Source of the DNA: an uncultured Acetobacteraceae bacterium
Lineage (GTDB): Bacteria; Pseudomonadota; Alphaproteobacteria; Acetobacterales; Acetobacteraceae
NCBI GenBank assembly: GCA_937930165.1
Contig: CALGVL010000391.1
Span: 1-7,018 of the forward strand
Length of the DNA stretch: 7,018 nucleotides
Reading direction: 5' to 3'
The notes beneath the pieces are model-generated. The model ran no database searches, was not told the origin of the DNA, and was given only the letters and a program-made list of their open reading frames with translations. This document shows, one piece after another, positions 5,868 to 7,018 of this stretch. How positions within the stretch are numbered: the first letter of the stretch is position 1; every line of letters begins with the position of its first letter. Made by a program: the position numbers and the translations under genes.

Positions 5868-7018
5868 GAACTCCCGATTGGCCTGACAGGATCGCCGCGG
5901 CACCACGAGAGGGTGCTGGTGCTGGCGCGCGACCCGGCCGTGATCGCCGCAGCCCAGACCGCCGCACGCCGGTTGCGCCGGCCGCCGGCCGTGGTGACGG
6001 AATCCGGGCAGGAAGCCCTGGCGCATCTGGCCGCGCCCGGTAACGGCCCTCTGCATCTGATCTGCGATCCCGCTGCCGCGGGACCGAGCTGGCCGCATTT
6101 GCTGGCCACCCTGTCCGATCCCTCGACGCGCACCGCGTTGATCCTCGTCTCCACCGCGCCGGAGCAAGGCCATCCCGGCGTGGCGGCGCTGCCAGCCGAT
6201 TCGCTCCGGGTCGAGGCCGCCTTGCAGCAGCCGGCGCCGCAGCCCGCGCAATTGCCACGGGAGGCCGCCACCGCCCTGCGGGACGGCCTCTCGAATGGAG
6301 AGATTGCGGTGCGCTACCAACCCATGGTCCGCATCGCCGATGGGCGGCCGGTCATGGTCGAGGCGCTGGCCCGCTGGGACCGGGCGCCGACGCCGATCTC
6401 ACCCCAGATCTTCGTGCCGCTGGCCGAGAGAACCGGGCTGGGGCGCGCCCTGTCGGTCGCTGTCGCCACCAGGGCCGCGGCGGAAATGGCGCCGCTCTGG
6501 CCACGGTTGCGACTGGGGCTTTCGATCAACCTGCCGCTCGACCTGCTGCTGCAGCCCGACCTGTTGGACTGGTTGCGCCGGGCCCTGAAGAGTTCCGGCC
6601 TGCAACCCTGGCAGGTCGCGCTGGAGCTGACGGAAACCTCCATCGTGCGGGACAGCGCCATCCTGCGCAGGGCCGTGCTGCGGCTGCGCCAGGCCGGCTA
6701 TGCGGTGCTTCTGGACGACATCATGCAGCATGACGAGCGGGGCCGGCTGCTGGACCTGCCCTTCGCCGGCTTCAAGCTGGACCGCAGCCTGGTGGAGGCG
6801 CTGCCTGCGGCGGCCCATGCCCGGCATGAGGTACGGCGGCTGGTGCGCCTGGCCGAGGCCCGTGGCCAGACGGTGATTGCGGAAGGGGTCGCCGATGCCC
6901 GGCTCTGGGCTGCGGTGCGCCGCCTGGGCGTGCATCTTGCCCAGGGCTTCGGGGTCGGCCGGCCGCTGCCGGCGGCGGCCCTGCCGAGCTGGTGGGCAAG
7001 CTGGCGCGGCCAGATCGG
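5865..7018 (+). CDS. EAL-domain cyclic-di-GMP protein with degenerate receiver-like N-terminus and altered loop 6; 3' end cut by the window
   Basis: The frame stays open to the right edge, giving 384 residues from TTG 5865. Residues about 15-120 look like a receiver fold: strand VLVLARDP, strand LHLICDP with Asp68 where a phosphoacceptor would be, and strand ALILVST. The usual acidic pair and the conserved Lys are not evident, so it is probably degenerate. Residues about 135-380 are an EAL domain, the c-di-GMP phosphodiesterase fold. Key residues are present with near-family spacing: E166 (EALARW), N222 (SINLP), E254 and E257 (ELTE), D284-D285, K304 (FKLD), E340 (AEGV), Q360 (QGFGVGRP). Loop 6, normally DDFGTGYSS, instead reads DDIMQHDER. 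The Glu usually after AEGV is Ala343. No GGDEF domain, signal peptide or TM segment is seen, so it is probably cytosolic. It could be a weak or regulated phosphodiesterase or a c-di-GMP binder. Start choice is uncertain; the EAL assignment is firm. The QGF motif close to the edge implies few residues are missing. Confidence 0.88.
   Translation, partial: MELPIGLTGSPRHHERVLVLARDPAVIAAAQTAARRLRRPPAVVTESGQEALAHLAAPGNGPLHLICDPAAAGPSWPHLLATLSDPSTRTALILVSTAPEQGHPGVAALPADSLRVEAALQQPAPQPAQLPREAATALRDGLSNGEIAVRYQPMVRIADGRPVMVEALARWDRAPTPISPQIFVPLAERTGLGRALSVAVATRAAAEMAPLWPRLRLGLSINLPLDLLLQPDLLDWLRRALKSSGLQPWQVALELTETSIVRDSAILRRAVLRLRQAGYAVLLDDIMQHDERGRLLDLPFAGFKLDRSLVEALPAAAHARHEVRRLVRLAEARGQTVIAEGVADARLWAAVRRLGVHLAQGFGVGRPLPAAALPSWWASWRGQI

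Noticed and set aside
1..7018. A novel defence, mobile or biosynthetic system
   Set aside because: I looked for transposases, integrases, toxin-antitoxin pairs, CRISPR repeats and nuclease motifs and found none. The genes are housekeeping envelope genes plus one signalling gene.

Overview
The window is a GC-rich (roughly 70 percent by eye) stretch of bacterial chromosome carrying cell-envelope housekeeping genes plus one cyclic-di-GMP signalling gene. The gene content (LpxB, a Gfo/Idh/MocA oxidoreductase beside it, a fused SecD-SecF protein) and the protein style suggest an alphaproteobacterium, most likely Rhodospirillales/Acetobacteraceae (Roseomonas-like). That placement is an inference from family resemblance; no rRNA or marker search was possible. 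I see no tRNA, rRNA, CRISPR array, insertion sequence or phage gene.

Layout. (1) 2-826, plus strand: the C-terminal two thirds of lpxB (lipid-A-disaccharide synthase), cut by the window edge. (2) 830-1855, minus strand: a 341-residue predicted lipoprotein of unknown function, convergent with lpxB and only 3 bp from it, with a hairpin whose loop holds both stop codons. (3) 1923-2861, minus strand: a Gfo/Idh/MocA NAD(P)-dependent oxidoreductase, 67 bp upstream of the lipoprotein gene and probably co-transcribed with it. (4) 2862-3047: a divergent intergenic region whose secDF-side half carries two related hairpin modules, the second a GGGGG-TTCG-CCCCC stem-loop touching the secDF ribosome-binding site. 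(5) 3048-5621, plus strand: secDF, one 857-residue protein joining SecD and SecF. (6) 5622-5864: two hairpins after secDF, then an AT-richer promoter region with a perfect palindrome next to a TACAAT -10 box. (7) 5865 to the window end, plus strand: an EAL-domain protein with a degenerate receiver-like N-terminus and an apparent TTG start. It is still open at the right edge and probably nearly complete.

How they fit together. LpxB makes the lipid A disaccharide, and the oxidoreductase may act on a nucleotide sugar in the same or a related pathway. The lipoprotein is predicted to sit in the outer membrane, and SecDF drives late steps of protein export. These are envelope functions, but the two strands and the spacings argue for at least three separate transcription units. 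The EAL gene seems to have its own regulated promoter. I found no convincing new multi-gene system. The most interesting items are the EAL protein, which keeps its catalytic residues but has lost loop 6, the palindrome at its promoter, the repeated hairpins ahead of secDF, and the unrecognised lipoprotein.
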